Shown: one piece after another, positions 22,078 to 32,684 of the stretch | How the letters are laid out: every line of letters starts with the position of its first letter | Position numbering within the stretch: the stretch's first letter is position 1 | NCBI GenBank assembly: GCA_024160085.1 | Contig: JAMDYG010000001.1 | Location: 434,001 to 498,000, forward strand | Direction of reading: 5' to 3' | Length of the DNA: 64,000 nt | Origin: Serratia symbiotica | GTDB taxonomy: Bacteria; Pseudomonadota; Gammaproteobacteria; Enterobacterales; Enterobacteriaceae | Made by a program: the position numbers and the translations under genes | The notes under the pieces: generated by a model | What the model saw: only the letters and a program-made list of their open reading frames with translations | The model's database searches: none | Told to the model about the DNA's origin: nothing

Positions 22078-22599
22078 ATGGCAGAGAAACGCAATATCTT
22101 TCTGGTTGGGCCTATGGGTGCTGGGAAAAGCACTATTGGCCGTCAGTTAGCTCAGCAACTCAATATGGAATTCTTCGACTCTGATCAAGAAATTGAGCAA
22201 CGTACCGGAGCTGATGTGGGCTGGGTATTCGATGTGGAAGGCGAAGTAGGTTTCCGCGATCGTGAAGAAAAAGTCATTAACGAACTGACGGAGAATAAAG
22301 GGATTGTACTGGCTACCGGTGGCGGCTCGGTGAAGTCGCGTGAAACACGCAACCGTTTGTCGGCGCGTGGCGTTGTAGTCTATCTGGAAACCACTATCGA
22401 GAAGCAGTTGGCTCGTACCCAGCGCGACAAAAAACGCCCGCTGTTGCAAGTCGATTCTCCTCCGCGTGAAGTGCTGGAGGCTCTGGCGAAAGAACGCAAT
22501 CCATTGTACGAAGAAATTGCCGATGTGACTATTTGCACCGATGATCAAAGCGCCAAAGTGGTGGCCAATCAGATCATCAACATGCTAGAGAACAATTGA
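22078..22599 (+). CDS. aroK: Shikimate kinase I
   Basis: Phosphorylates shikimate in the chorismate pathway. The 173 residues match E. coli AroK along the full length: Walker [10 protein letters not shown] (residues 11-19), substrate site around [20 protein letters not shown], the ATGGG loop and the lid region [12 protein letters not shown] methionine start at 22078 fits the family ([11 protein letters not shown]). It heads the aroK-aroB-damX-dam-rpe-gph-trpS gene string. Intact. Confidence 0.97.
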   Translation: MAEKRNIFLVGPMGAGKSTIGRQLAQQLNMEFFDSDQEIEQRTGADVGWVFDVEGEVGFRDREEKVINELTENKGIVLATGGGSVKSRETRNRLSARGVVVYLETTIEKQLARTQRDKKRPLLQVDSPPREVLEALAKERNPLYEEIADVTICTDDQSAKVVANQIINMLENN

Positions 22600-22693
22600 T
22601 TGCGGTTTCCGTATTCGCCATGGGCTAATACGCAAAGACTGATTTATGTTTCCGCAGCATCGGGGATAAACCACACTGGGAACTAGGCGCGAT

Positions 22694-23791
22694 ATGGAGA
22701 GAATTACCGTAACGCTTGGGGAGCGCAGCTACCCGATTACCATAGCCGCAGGATTGTTTAACGATCCGGCCTCTTTTATGCCGTTGAAAGCCGGTGAACA
22801 GGTGATGCTGGTCACCAACCAGACGTTGGCACCGCTCTATTTGGAACAGGTTCGCAAGGTGTTGGAGCAAGGTGGCGTGAGGGTGGATCAGGTGATTCTG
22901 CCTGATGGCGAACAGTACAAATCCCTGACGGTACTCGAACAGGTGTTCTCAGCATTGCTGCAAAAGCCTCATGGCCGTGATACAACGCTGATCGCGCTTG
23001 GCGGTGGCGTTATCGGTGACCTTACGGGATTTGCCGCTGCCTGTTATCAGCGTGGTGTGCGTTTTATTCAAGTTCCTACCACCCTGTTGTCGCAGGTAGA
23101 CTCTTCCGTTGGCGGTAAAACCGCTGTCAATCATCCGCTCGGTAAAAACATGATTGGCGCGTTCTATCAACCTGCTTCGGTAGTGGTTGATTTGGACTGC
23201 TTGCAAACTTTGCCAGAGCGTGAACTTTCCTCTGGCCTGGCTGAAGTGATCAAGTATGGGATTATTCTTGACCGTGACTTTTTCGTCTGGCTTGAAAACA
23301 ATATTAATGCGTTGGTGGCGCTGGATATGCAGGCTCTGGCCTACTGTATCCGCCGCTGCTGCGAGCTGAAAGCCGAGGTAGTAGCTGCTGATGAACGCGA
23401 AAGCGGTTCGCGTGCCCTACTGAATTTAGGCCATACTTATGGTCATGCGATTGAAGCTGAAATGGGCTACGGTGTATGGTTACACGGAGAAGCTGTCGCG
23501 GTTGGCATAGTGATGGCGGCGGAAACCGCACATCGCCTAGGCCAGTTCTCCATTGATGATATCGAGCGCATTAAAGCGTTGCTGCTGCGCGCTGGCCTGC
23601 CGGTTTGTGGGCCGCAGGAAATAACGCCAGGAAGTTATCTGCCGCATATGATGCGTGATAAAAAAGTGCTGGCTAGCGAGTTGCGTTTGGTACTGCCGAC
23701 GGCCATCGGCCAGGCGCAAGTACGCAGTGGAGTTGGGTATGAGCGGGTTCTGACGTCGATCGCTGCCTGCCCTCCCATGGGGAATGTTTAG
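22694..23791 (+). CDS. aroB: 3-dehydroquinate synthase
   Basis: Second enzyme of the aromatic pathway. 365 residues, full length. NAD and active-site motifs are visible: [51 protein letters not shown] and the zinc ligands in [14 protein letters not shown] and [10 protein letters not shown]. Ninety-four bases after aroK. Ends in TAG. Intact, so with aroK this suggests retained chorismate supply. Confidence 0.97.
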   Translation: MERITVTLGERSYPITIAAGLFNDPASFMPLKAGEQVMLVTNQTLAPLYLEQVRKVLEQGGVRVDQVILPDGEQYKSLTVLEQVFSALLQKPHGRDTTLIALGGGVIGDLTGFAAACYQRGVRFIQVPTTLLSQVDSSVGGKTAVNHPLGKNMIGAFYQPASVVVDLDCLQTLPERELSSGLAEVIKYGIILDRDFFVWLENNINALVALDMQALAYCIRRCCELKAEVVAADERESGSRALLNLGHTYGHAIEAEMGYGVWLHGEAVAVGIVMAAETAHRLGQFSIDDIERIKALLLRAGLPVCGPQEITPGSYLPHMMRDKKVLASELRLVLPTAIGQAQVRSGVGYERVLTSIAACPPMGNV

Positions 23792-23836
23792 CTAAATTAG
23801 GCAAAGTAACCGTGGCTTAGCTGCCGTTGATATCTA

Positions 23837-23994
23837 TACACCCTAAATAATTCGAGTTACAGGAAGGCGGCAACGCAGCGACAAATTAGTTGGGAACCAA
23901 TTTGAACAGCGCTTGCCCTGGGCCGCTACCCGTCAGTGACTGGGGCGAGCGAGGAAAGCTAATGCATAGGCAACTTGAATTATAGCGGGTATAT
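23837..23994 (-). repeat. Dispersed repeat family A, copy 3
   Basis: Read on the minus strand it starts TATACCCGCTATAATTCAAG and continues with TTAGCTTTCCTCGCTCG, CCCAGTCACTGACGG, GCGGCCCAGGGCAAGC and ends with CTCGAATTATTTAGGGTGTA. It fills most of the 302-base gap between aroB and damX and may overlap the damX promoter region. Confidence 0.7.
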
Positions 23995-24093
23995 TACTAA
24001 TGAATAAAGCATGACAGGTGTCGCTTTGCTATCATCGAGTTAATCTTCCCGTGCCACAATGGTAGGCTTTTGCTTCTAGTTGGAGGGTTTTAG

Positions 24094-25092
24094 ATGGATG
24101 AGTTTAAACTGGAAAACGATCTCAGACCTGATAGCCGTGATCGTCTTCCTATGCACTCGTGCAAACCAGCTATGGTATCTCGTTTTGCCGTATCGCGTCA
24201 GCATTTGATGATAGGTATCGGTGTTTTGGTTTTGATACTGCTGGTTGTCGGTATGGGTTCGATGTTGAAGGCACCGACCAAACATGAAACAGCGCAGGAA
24301 GGAACGCAAAACGGCGCTGCCAAAGATATCAACCTGTCTGGTTATTCGGCACTAGTTACCAGCAACAATGGCGTAGTAGTTGGTACCACCGATACCCATG
24401 GTAATATTAACGTGAGCATAACGTCTCAGCCACAGAATGTCAGCGTTCCGCCGATCGCCAGCACGCCGACGCAAGCCTAGCCGTTACCACCGCAAGGTGG
24501 GGCGCGGCAGCGTATCGAGCTGCTGGATAATATGGTGGATGCGTTATCTTCGCAGCAAGGGCGGCAGGTTGACATAGTGACTCAAGGCAAAATCGGGGTG
24601 CAATCAACATTGCCGACGGCGTCGGCGACAGTAATGGACAGCGTAGCGGCGAGAGAAGCCATGCATCTGCTTCAGGGGAGTGCGCCGCAGGCCAAAACCG
24701 CCAGCAAATCGGCCACTACGCACCATAAAGCGCCAACCACGGTGTCAGCATCAACCTTAGCCTCTCCTGCCAAGGCTGGAAGAGTAAGCGGCAGTGCCTT
24801 GCAGTCCGTAGTGGGGAACCACTATACCCTGCAACTGAGTAGTGCCTCGCGCCCTGATACATTGCATGCCCATGCTAAGCAGCAGAAGCTGCAAAACTAC
24901 CTGGTATACCCCACCCAACGTAACGGCAAACCCTGGTATGTGTTGGTGAGTGGTAACTATGCGTCTTCTGGGGAAGCGAAGCGTGCCATAGTCACGTTGC
25001 CGGTGGATGTGCAGGTGAAAAAAACCTGGGTTCGGTCTGCACTTCAAGTCCAGCAAGAGCTTAAAAATAAATCATTTAGATATGCGCACTGA
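24094..25092 (+). pseudogene. damX: DamX, SPOR-domain division protein, one in-frame amber codon
   Basis: DamX is an inner-membrane SPOR protein that binds septal peptidoglycan. The 333-codon frame is open apart from one TAG at 24478-24480 (codon 129), at a position that reads ..STPTQA-stop-PLPPQGG; a Gln codon is the likely ancestor. Before it lie the cytoplasmic tail and the membrane helix (about residues 46-68, LMIGIGVLVLILLVVG). After it come a coil segment and the C-terminal SPOR domain (YTLQLSSASRPDTL, LVYPTQRNGKPWYVLVSGNY). Truncation would remove the SPOR domain. Internal re-initiation or readthrough cannot be excluded. Confidence 0.85.
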
Positions 25093-25154
25093 CGTGCCGT
25101 CTGAAACAGAGTACAATCCGCCGCTCTGCATTATATAAGTAGCTAATTGACGGC

Positions 25155-25979
25155 ATGAAGAAAAACCGTGCTTTTTTAAAATGGGCCGGTGGAAAGTACC
25201 CGTTGGTGGACGAGATCCGTCGTCATCTTCCAGCGGGAGACTGCTTAATCGAGCCATTTGTGGGGGCAGGTTCAGTTTTCCTGAATACAGAGTATGATGC
25301 TTATATTCTCGCCGATATCAACAGCGATCTTATCAACCTGTATAACATCGTTAGGCTGTGCATAGACGATTTTGTGCGCGATGTACGTATTCTTTTCACC
25401 AATGAATTTAATAACTCAGGTCAATTTTACCTGCTACGGAAAGAGTTCAATGCTAGCATCGATGCCTATCGTCGGGCATTGCTATTTCTATATCTGAACC
25501 GCCACTGCTATAACGGCTTGTGTCGCTATAATCTACGCGGCGAGTTCAACGTGCCTTTTGGTCGTTATAAGAAACCCTACTTCCCTGAGGAAGAGCTGTA
25601 CTGGTTTGCTGAAAAATCCCGCAATGCCACTTTTGTCTGTGAGCATTACCGTACTACCATGGCAAAGGCGATACACGGTACGGTCGTGTATTGCGATCCG
25701 CCTTATGCGCCCTTGTCGGCGACGGCGAATTTCACTGCTTATCACACCAATAACTTCAGCATTATCGACCAGCAGGATCTAGCGCGGATAGCGCATCAGC
25801 TTTCTATAGAGAGCCAGGTGCCAGTATTAATTTCCAATCATGATACTAAGTTGACACGTGACTGTTACCAGCAAGCTTCATTGTATGCGGTAAAGGCACG
25901 CCGTACTATCGGCCGCAATGCTCTCGGGCGTGGTAAAGTGAATGAGCTTTTGGCGCTGTATTGCGGAACCGGTAAATGA
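25155..25979 (+). CDS. dam: Dam, DNA adenine methyltransferase (GATC)
   Basis: Methylates adenine in GATC for mismatch-repair strand choice and replication timing. 274 residues versus 278 in E. coli. Visible motifs: [13 protein letters not shown] with the [11 protein letters not shown] AdoMet site near the N-terminus, [12 protein letters not shown], and the catalytic motif CDPPYAPL (about residues 180-187). The tail differs slightly from E. coli but stays open. Intact between the broken damX and intact rpe. Confidence 0.96.
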   Translation: MKKNRAFLKWAGGKYPLVDEIRRHLPAGDCLIEPFVGAGSVFLNTEYDAYILADINSDLINLYNIVRLCIDDFVRDVRILFTNEFNNSGQFYLLRKEFNASIDAYRRALLFLYLNRHCYNGLCRYNLRGEFNVPFGRYKKPYFPEEELYWFAEKSRNATFVCEHYRTTMAKAIHGTVVYCDPPYAPLSATANFTAYHTNNFSIIDQQDLARIAHQLSIESQVPVLISNHDTKLTRDCYQQASLYAVKARRTIGRNALGRGKVNELLALYCGTGK

Positions 25980-26022
25980 CCCAGTGTATAAACATTCGAC
26001 CCCTAAGAGTATGGAGAAGCGG

Positions 26023-26700
26023 ATGAAAAAGTTTTTGATTGCCCCATCCATTCTATCGGCAGATTTTGCCCGGTTAGGTGAAGATACCGCTAACATGCTG
26101 GCCGCGGGCGGCGATGTGGTGCACTTCGATGTCATGGATAACCATTATGTTCCTAATTTGACCATCGGCCCGATGGTGTGTGAAGCGCTGCGTAATTACG
26201 GCATTAGCGCGCCGATCGATGTGCACTTGATGGTGAAACCGGTAGATCGCATTGTGCCTGACTTCGCTAAGGCTGGCGCGACCTATATCACTTTCCACCC
26301 TGAAGCCTCCGAATATATCACTCTCACCCTTCAACTGATCCAAGAGCACGGCTGCAAGGCTGGCTTGGTATTTAACCCCGCTACCCCGCTGAGCTACCTT
26401 GACTACGTGATGGATAAAATCGACGTGATCCTAATAATGTCGGTGAATCCGGGGTTCAGTGGTCAGTCATTTATTCACGGCACGTTGGGCAAGCTGCGCC
26501 AAGTGCGCAAGCTGATCGACGCAAGCGGTCGTGATATTCGTCTGGAAGTCGATGGCGGGGTGAAAGTCGATAATATCGCCGAGATTGCTGCTGCGGGTGC
26601 TGACATGTTCGTTGCTGGGTCGGCGATTTTCGGCAAGCCGGATTACCGCAAGGTGATCGACGACATGCGCAGCGAACTGGCGAAGGTGGTTCATGGCTGA
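26023..26700 (+). CDS. rpe: Ribulose-5-phosphate 3-epimerase
   Basis: Pentose phosphate epimerase, TIM barrel, 225 residues. Motifs: [15 protein letters not shown], the metal ligands in [13 protein letters not shown] and [18 protein letters not shown] and [11 protein letters not shown] chose the ATG at 26023, which has a GGAGAAG site and matches the family start; the open frame extends 27 codons upstream into the end of dam. Overlaps gph by eight bases. Intact. Confidence 0.96.
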   Translation: MKKFLIAPSILSADFARLGEDTANMLAAGGDVVHFDVMDNHYVPNLTIGPMVCEALRNYGISAPIDVHLMVKPVDRIVPDFAKAGATYITFHPEASEYITLTLQLIQEHGCKAGLVFNPATPLSYLDYVMDKIDVILIMSVNPGFSGQSFIHGTLGKLRQVRKLIDASGRDIRLEVDGGVKVDNIAEIAAAGADMFVAGSAIFGKPDYRKVIDDMRSELAKVVHG

Positions 26701-27058
26701 TTTTTCCGCCATCCGTGCTTTGGCTTTTGATCTGGATGTCACGTCGGTGGATAGTGTGCCAAGCTTAGCGGTTAATCTCGATCTGGCCTTGGTGGAAATG
26801 GGGTTGTCGCCAGCGGGGGGAAGCGTGTGTTGGCACTTGGCAAAATTGGCCTACGTGCCAACGAGTTGTTGTTCGTCGGCGATTCACGCAATGGTATCCA
26901 GGCGGGCACAGGGTGCAGGTTGCCCATGTGTGGGTCTGGCCTATGGTTATAACTATGGTGAGTCGATTGCCCTGAGCCATCCTGACTGTGTGCTGGAACG
27001 CTTCGCCGATTTGTTGCCCGTTCTTGGGCTGTCATCTTTAGAGGATCAGGAAATTTAA
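26693..27058 (+). pseudogene. gph: Phosphoglycolate phosphatase, internally deleted
   Basis: HAD phosphatase that clears 2-phosphoglycolate. The N-terminus reads [20 protein letters not shown], in which the HAD motif DLDGT has become DLDVT. After about 43 residues the sequence jumps to the C-terminal third ([14 protein letters not shown] in one frame, [18 protein letters not shown] in another). About 330 bases of the middle are gone and at least two frameshifts are present, so a 121-codon open frame remains by chance only. It overlaps rpe and touches trpS. Confidence 0.9.
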
Positions 27059-27060
27059 AC

Positions 27061-28065
27061 GTGAGTAAGCCCATCGTATTTAGTGGCGCACAGCCGTCCG
27101 GCGAACTGACTATTGGCAACTACATGGGGGCGCTGCGTCAGTGGGTTCAGATGCAGGATCACTACGACTGTATCTACTGTATCGTTGATCTACACGCCAT
27201 CACTATGCGTCAAGATGCGGAGCAACTGCGTAAAGCTACGCTGGATACACTGGCATTATACCTGGCCTGTGGCATTGATCCAGAAAGGAGTATTATCTTC
27301 GTGCAGTCGCATGTACCTGAGCATACTCAACTGAGCTGGGTGCTGAACTGCTACACCTATTTCGGTGAGTTGAGCCGTATGACTCAGTTCAAGGACAAAT
27401 CCACGCGCTACGCAGAGAACATCAACGCTGGTCTATTCAGCTATCCGGTGCTGATGGCGGCAGATATCCTACTGTATCAGACTCATCAGGTGCCGGTTGG
27501 TGAAGACCAAAAACAGCATCTGGAATTGAGCCGTGATGTGAGCCAGCGTTTTAACGCGCTGTATGGTAAGGTGTTCAAAGTGCCTGAGCCGTTCATTCCT
27601 AAGTACGGCGCTCGTGTGATGTCGTTGCAGGAACCGCACAAGAAGATGTCTAAGTCGGACGACAACTGTAATAACGTCATTAGCCTGCTGGAAGATCCGA
27701 ATACGGTGACTAAAAAAATCAAACGTGCGATGACCGACTCTGAAGAGCCGCCAGTCATCCGTTATGATGTGGCCAACAAAGCGGGTGTCTCCAACCTGCT
27801 GGATATCCTCTCCGGTGTGGCGGGCAAAAGCATCGTTCAGTTGGAAGCTGAGTTTGCTGGCCAGATGTACGGCCAGCTAAAAGACGTGGTGGCGGAGGCT
27901 GTGTCCGGCATGTTGAGTGAATTGCAACAGCGTTACTACAGTTTGCGCAAAGACGAAGCCTACTTGCAGCAGGTGATGTGTGACGGTGCTGCTAAGGCGC
28001 GTGCGCGTGCGCAGGAAACCTTGGCGAAAGTCTATCAGGCAGTTGGTTTTGTAGCTCCGCGATAA
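27061..28065 (+). CDS. trpS: Tryptophanyl-tRNA synthetase
   Basis: Class I synthetase, 334 residues, the E. coli length. The HIGH-type motif is TIGN near residue 17 and the KMSKS loop is KKMSKSDDN near 194-202; [20 protein letters not shown] is the tryptophan pocket region. The start is GTG, two bases after the gph stop. Intact and essential. Confidence 0.97.
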   Translation: MSKPIVFSGAQPSGELTIGNYMGALRQWVQMQDHYDCIYCIVDLHAITMRQDAEQLRKATLDTLALYLACGIDPERSIIFVQSHVPEHTQLSWVLNCYTYFGELSRMTQFKDKSTRYAENINAGLFSYPVLMAADILLYQTHQVPVGEDQKQHLELSRDVSQRFNALYGKVFKVPEPFIPKYGARVMSLQEPHKKMSKSDDNCNNVISLLEDPNTVTKKIKRAMTDSEEPPVIRYDVANKAGVSNLLDILSGVAGKSIVQLEAEFAGQMYGQLKDVVAEAVSGMLSELQQRYYSLRKDEAYLQQVMCDGAAKARARAQETLAKVYQAVGFVAPR

Positions 28066-28253
28066 AGCGAATAGTAAAAAGGATGTCCTCCTCGCTGAAA
28101 GGGCAAGGACGACTGGAGTGTGTCCGGCAAAAATGACCACCAGTGGCGGTCAGATGCAATGGCGTGATGCAGCCTAAAGTGCGGCTTTTGCAGCCTATGC
28201 CATGATGTTGACTTATATCGGGCAGCGCCTGCCATTGGCTATAAAACTAAGGC

Positions 28254-30310
28254 TCAGAAAAAATCAATGCGGGTGTTAATGCCGATGGTTCGCCCGATGT
28301 TGACCTGTGCTAAGGCACCATTGCCGCTAACATAACTGAAGGGATAGTAGCGACGATCTAACAGGTTATCAACATAGACAGAAATATTCATAAATTAGGT
28401 CGCCTGCCAGTCCAGTTGGGTATCCAATGCGGTATAAGTTCCCTGTTGCAACTAATTATTGCCATTAAAATTGTGCGGGGTCCCACCAGATTTACCGCCA
28501 GGCGCGTCATCAGGGCACCATAATTTGTGCCAATCACTCCGTTCAGACTGCTTCTAGCACGGTAGCGTGGTACAAAGGGTACCCGGCTTCCGCTATACAG
28601 CATGCTGCTATTAGTAAACTTAGCTCAATATTGAAACGTACCACATTGCCGTTTAAATACCATGACCAACCCGGTGCTGCGAATAGCCCATTTTGCCTCA
28701 AATTACTACACGCCACTGGTATCGGATGTGCCAGCGTTACTTAATGTTTGCATTTCGACCGGGCCGGAATAGATCTACATGTCTCGTGTATGGGTATGGA
28801 TGGTTGCGGCTTGTAATTGCACTCTGGAGGAGGCATAACCGGTACCGATCTCATAGTTGATGAATTGTTCCGCTATAAGGGTTTTGCATCAAGTCTAGGC
28901 TAGGGTACGATATTGAAACCAGAAGGTTTGTATCCTTGTGCAATACGGGTATAGACCCGCCAATCATCAGTAAGCATATAGACTGTGGAGAGTTGGCTGA
29001 GTACCTGGTAATCATGATTCTTTCCGCTATCGCTAAACGGGGCGTTGAGCATATTGCCATAATACCGGGTGCTTGCCTTATCGTGAGAATAACGGACGCC
29101 GCCCCCGATATTGAATCGATCGGTTAAATGCCATGTCATGTCACTGTAAGCTGCCAGTGTTTCAGCGCTAGTGTAGCCATTGTTGTTCATACGTATTGAT
29201 AGCATGTCGTAAGTTGCATTCACCTTCTCGCGCGTATTCTGGCGATAAAGCCCCAATACCATATCAATAGGGCGAGCTTCACCATAGGTGGCGGCACGCA
29301 GTTCTTGAATATCCTGATTCCAGCGCTGAGGTAGGTTAACTAGTAAACTAGTAATGTTCCAGTCAGGAAGGTACGTGAATAATGCTGTTGTTGCTAACTG
29401 CTGATCAGGTTAAAAGCCCGATTGTCGGTGGTGTATTTGCCATTTAGCATCTGGCTATCAGTACAGCTCCGCAGAGAAGGATCAGGTGCACCGTGCCTAT
29501 TATCAGTTGACAGCTTTTTATGTCATTCCAGGAAACGTAAGTATCCTGTGTGGCGCGGGTACAGTCGCACGAGGCCGAAAAACTCATCTCCCAGGGGTGA
29601 TTGTCTGGAGCCAGTCGTAGCTTGACATTACCAGCGTTGGTACGTGTGAACCCCCTAAATCAGTGCTACCAGTGGCAGGGTTAATCATGTTGCTGTTATC
29701 AACCTGACGTAGCATGGGCATGCTGCCGTAAAGTAATCTTTCCTGAATGGGGCTGCTGAGATTGAGTTTGCTTCGGTAGCTATCACGGCTGCTGATGCTG
29801 CCCTCAATGTAGCCGCACGGCAGACTGTCCGGATGCTGAGTCACGATATTGATGATCCCCCGCCCTCCCCGCCCTGGGCTCTTTTTCCGTACAAGGTTCC
29901 CTGTGGGCCGCGTAGCAGCTCCACGCTCTGTACATCAGTAAGCGCCTAGATGGTATTAGTAGAAAGCTGCGGAATGCTATCGATATAAAGGGTGACGGCT
30001 GGATTATAGAAATCCTGTACCGAGAAGACGCCACGCGCAGTGAGACCGTCGAGAAAATTAGGCTACCGCTATTTTCAATGTTCAGTTCCTGGTAATACCA
30101 TGACCAGTTTATTGCTGCTGGTGACAGCGGCAGCGTTTAATTCAGGCTCACTGACAACAGTAGAAGAGACATTATTCGCGGATGCCGAGCGCAAGGATTG
30201 TTTACTGGCAGTGACCACTATCCTATGGTCATCTTGCTGTGAGATCTGAACATCAACGCTCGCAGAGAGCAGCACCCCAAAATTCAAGTATAAAGCCGTA
30301 TAATATTCAT
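28254..30310 (-). pseudogene. fyuA: FyuA, outer-membrane receptor for ferric yersiniabactin, broken
   Basis: TonB-dependent receptor. The match to Yersinia FyuA is close: QQDDHRIVVTASKQSLRSAS at the N-terminus, TLYIDSIPQLSTNTI and ELLRGPQGTLYGK in the plug, NPATGSTDLGG, then barrel strands TWHLTDRFNIGGGVRYSHDK and DWRVYTRIAQGYKPSGFNIV, with the C-terminal strand IGINTRIDFF. The locus keeps almost the full 2.0 kb. Lesions: a frameshift inside the signal peptide after MNIIRLYT, several stops in the plug, further frameshifts in the barrel. It is the last gene of the ybt cluster. Confidence 0.9.
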
Positions 30311-30358
30311 TGTTATGACTCCTTGTTAAATAGTAGAAAAATTCCAACTAATTTAATT

Positions 30359-30377
30359 AATGATGATAATCACTTCT
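30359..30377 (-). promoter_or_regulatory. Fur-box-like site upstream of fyuA
   Basis: Matches the 19-base Fur consensus at 13 positions by hand count, centred on GATAATCA, about 50 bases before the fyuA start. In Yersinia fyuA has its own Fur-regulated promoter. Here the downstream gene is dead. Confidence 0.45.
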
Positions 30378-30424
30378 GTTTAGAACTACTCGAAATAGAT
30401 TTATTTCAACCTGTTTCTGGTCTG

Positions 30425-31856
30425 TCAGTCAGGTCGGTGATTAGATAAATACGCAAAAATTAGCTCGCCGAGCAGGGGATCGGGTACTGCGACGACGGCG
30501 TAATCCTCAATATTAGGCAGACACATAAGCATGGACTCGACTTCTGCAGCGGCTATTTTTTCTCCAGCACGATTGATTTGCTCTTTAATACGGCCTACGA
30601 TCTGCATATTTCCCCATTCATCACAGCGCAAACCGTCTCCGGTGCGATAAAATCCTTCAATGGTGAATGCCTGCGCGTTGTGGGCTATGGCACGATAGTA
30701 GCTAGCAATGGTGTATGTAGGGGCCGCGCGTCAGCAGTTGCCTATCTTGCCAGGTAATATGTCGTTTTCGTCCTCATCGACAATTATGACTTCATCATAA
30801 GGTGATAAGGCGTCCTTGAATATTTAACACTGTTGATCGGGGATCGTCAAAACTAGTATAGCATAATAAGCCTTCTGCCATGCCAAATACCTGCTGCAAA
30901 ATACCGCCGATGGTAGTGATGATCGTTTCTGCCAAAATAGAGTCTAGCCGTGCACCGCCCCCCACCTGAATGACGTGAAGGGAAAAGAGATCGCTGTTTT
31001 CCCACTCTCTGTCCTGTGCCCATAATTGTGCCAATACAGGCACTAATGCGACATAAGTAACTTTTTCCTGGCGATCAACGGTATCACCTCATCGCAACTG
31101 GCGTTATCGGCGAGTACCACTTCCCCCCCCCTCCCCCCGCATGACAGGGTACCCAAAATCCCTGGGCAGGCTAGCTGAAAGTTATGGGCGATCGGGAGAA
31201 CGGCGAGATACACGCTGTTTCGGTTAATATCGCAAAGTTGTGCTGAGGTACTGAAGTTATAGCTGTAGTCGGCATGCGTACGCGGAATAAGCTTTGGCGT
31301 ACCCGTAATACTATCGGAAAGCAGCAGTAACGCGGTATCGGCAACATCAGTATGAAGCCATTCACATCGCCCAACCTGTAAGGAGAAAAGAGGTGTAAAG
31401 GTTCTTTCGTTATGTGATGTCTCAGCCACCAAGATATGACGTAGGCAGGTGTGTTTATCACGTACTTGCTGCTTGGCCAGTTCTGCATGGCTTTCTCCTG
31501 GAATAACGTAGGCGGCAGGTTCCGCCAGTGCAATCAATGCGTCGATGTCAGCAGCGCGTTGGGATGTCATGGCCAACACGGGAACAGCACTAGTAAGTAA
31601 CAATGCAAAAACAGTGTGACAGAAGTGCAACTTTAGGGAGCTGAACAATCACCCGCTCACCTGAATGTAGCCCCAGCGTGAACAGACCAGCGGCGAGTCG
31701 GTCTACGCGCTCATTAAAAGCTTGGTACAATAGTATTTCATCCTTATCGATCAGTGCAATACTGGATGTATAGCGGGAAGCCCGGGTACCCAGTTGTTCG
31801 CTAAGGGTCGAAGAAAACTGGCGGATAAGTGGTTCGAATATTTCTGGATCAGTCAT
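30425..31856 (-). pseudogene. ybtE: YbtE-like salicyl-AMP ligase, broken
   Basis: Stand-alone adenylation enzyme that activates salicylate and loads HMWP2 in yersiniabactin synthesis. The start MTDPEIFEPLIRQFSSTLSE is followed by LGLHSGERVIVQLPK; later pieces read AADIDALIALAEPAAYVIPG, PKLIPRTHADYSYNFSTSAQ, YLAVLPIAHNFQLACPGILG and KEQINRAGEKIAAAEVESML. Several frameshifts separate these. The A3-type loop, usually SGGTTGTPKL, reads LSDSITGTPKL. The C-terminal lid is cut about 80 residues early at 30425, against the fyuA upstream region. ybtT, usually between ybtU and ybtE, is absent. Confidence 0.87.
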
Positions 31857-32680
31857 AACGCTTCCTCGTTTTTTGGTGATGGAGGTTATCCAACAGGCCA
31901 TGGTGTGGTGGGGTGAGGTAGCGTATTTCCGCATTGCCGACGTTCTGCATTACCTGCTGCCATAATCGCGAGAGCGCCGCCTGATGCGTCGTATGACAAG
32001 CCAGAGGCTCAGTGTACCTGCCAGATGCGCCCTGAACTATTGCAACAACCAGGCCACACTAGCAGGGCCAGTAGAGCCGTAAAGCATGAAAATCAGCTAA
32101 ACTGCTGACTACTTCCGACTTTACCGTTATGGCATCAACACCTTGCGCCAGCAACAGCATATCTAGCTAAGAGTAGAGCAACTGGTGGCTGGTAGTGACT
32201 TGCGCAAACTACGCAGCCTTGCCCAGGCAACGACGTCGTTGAGACGTGCATCATCGATCCATGTGCGCCCCGCGTGAGTGTGTGGGTAAAAAGAATTAAC
32301 CCAGTAGCAGCGCAGCTGTTTTCTTGCGCCAGTGCTTGCAGCGCATTCAGATCGTCAGGATGTAACTGGTGTTCCTGAATGATATGTACGCCACGTGTCA
32401 GAAAATATTTGGCGAGCTGCGTGCCGGATCCTCCTGCGACAGTGGAGTATACCACGATACAGGCAATATAAATCGTCTCCGGTAGCTGTTCTAGCGAGGT
32501 ATACAACGGAATACCAAACGCGAAGGCCAACTCTCGTGATCAGGAGCTTTTCTAGGCCAGTAAGCCCATTAACTCCAATCCTTCAGGCGGTTCTGGTTCT
32601 ATGAAAGCATTAAGATATATTTCTCTAAATTTAACGCCGATAATCAGTATGCGTTGTTTAGCGGTAATAGACGAGTTCAT
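31857..32680 (-). pseudogene. ybtU: YbtU-like thiazolinyl imide reductase, broken
   Basis: NADPH reductase acting on an HMWP-bound intermediate of yersiniabactin. The start is MNSSITAKQRILIIGVKF (ATG at 32680) followed by FREIYLNAFIEP; then LAFAFGIPLYTSLEQL, IACIVVYSTVAGGSGTQLAK and YFLTRGVHIIQEHQLHPDDL. The far end reads RLWQQVMQNVGNAEIRYLTP and PHHG, the YbtU C-terminus, leading directly into ybtE. About 270 bases are missing from the middle, with stops after GLLA and elsewhere. Confidence 0.87.
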
Positions 32681-32684
32681 AACC

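Noticed and set aside
26693-27058. A short 121-codon functional HAD-like protein
   Set aside because: The middle of gph is deleted, the DxDGT motif is altered and the later part is out of the native frame for much of its length.
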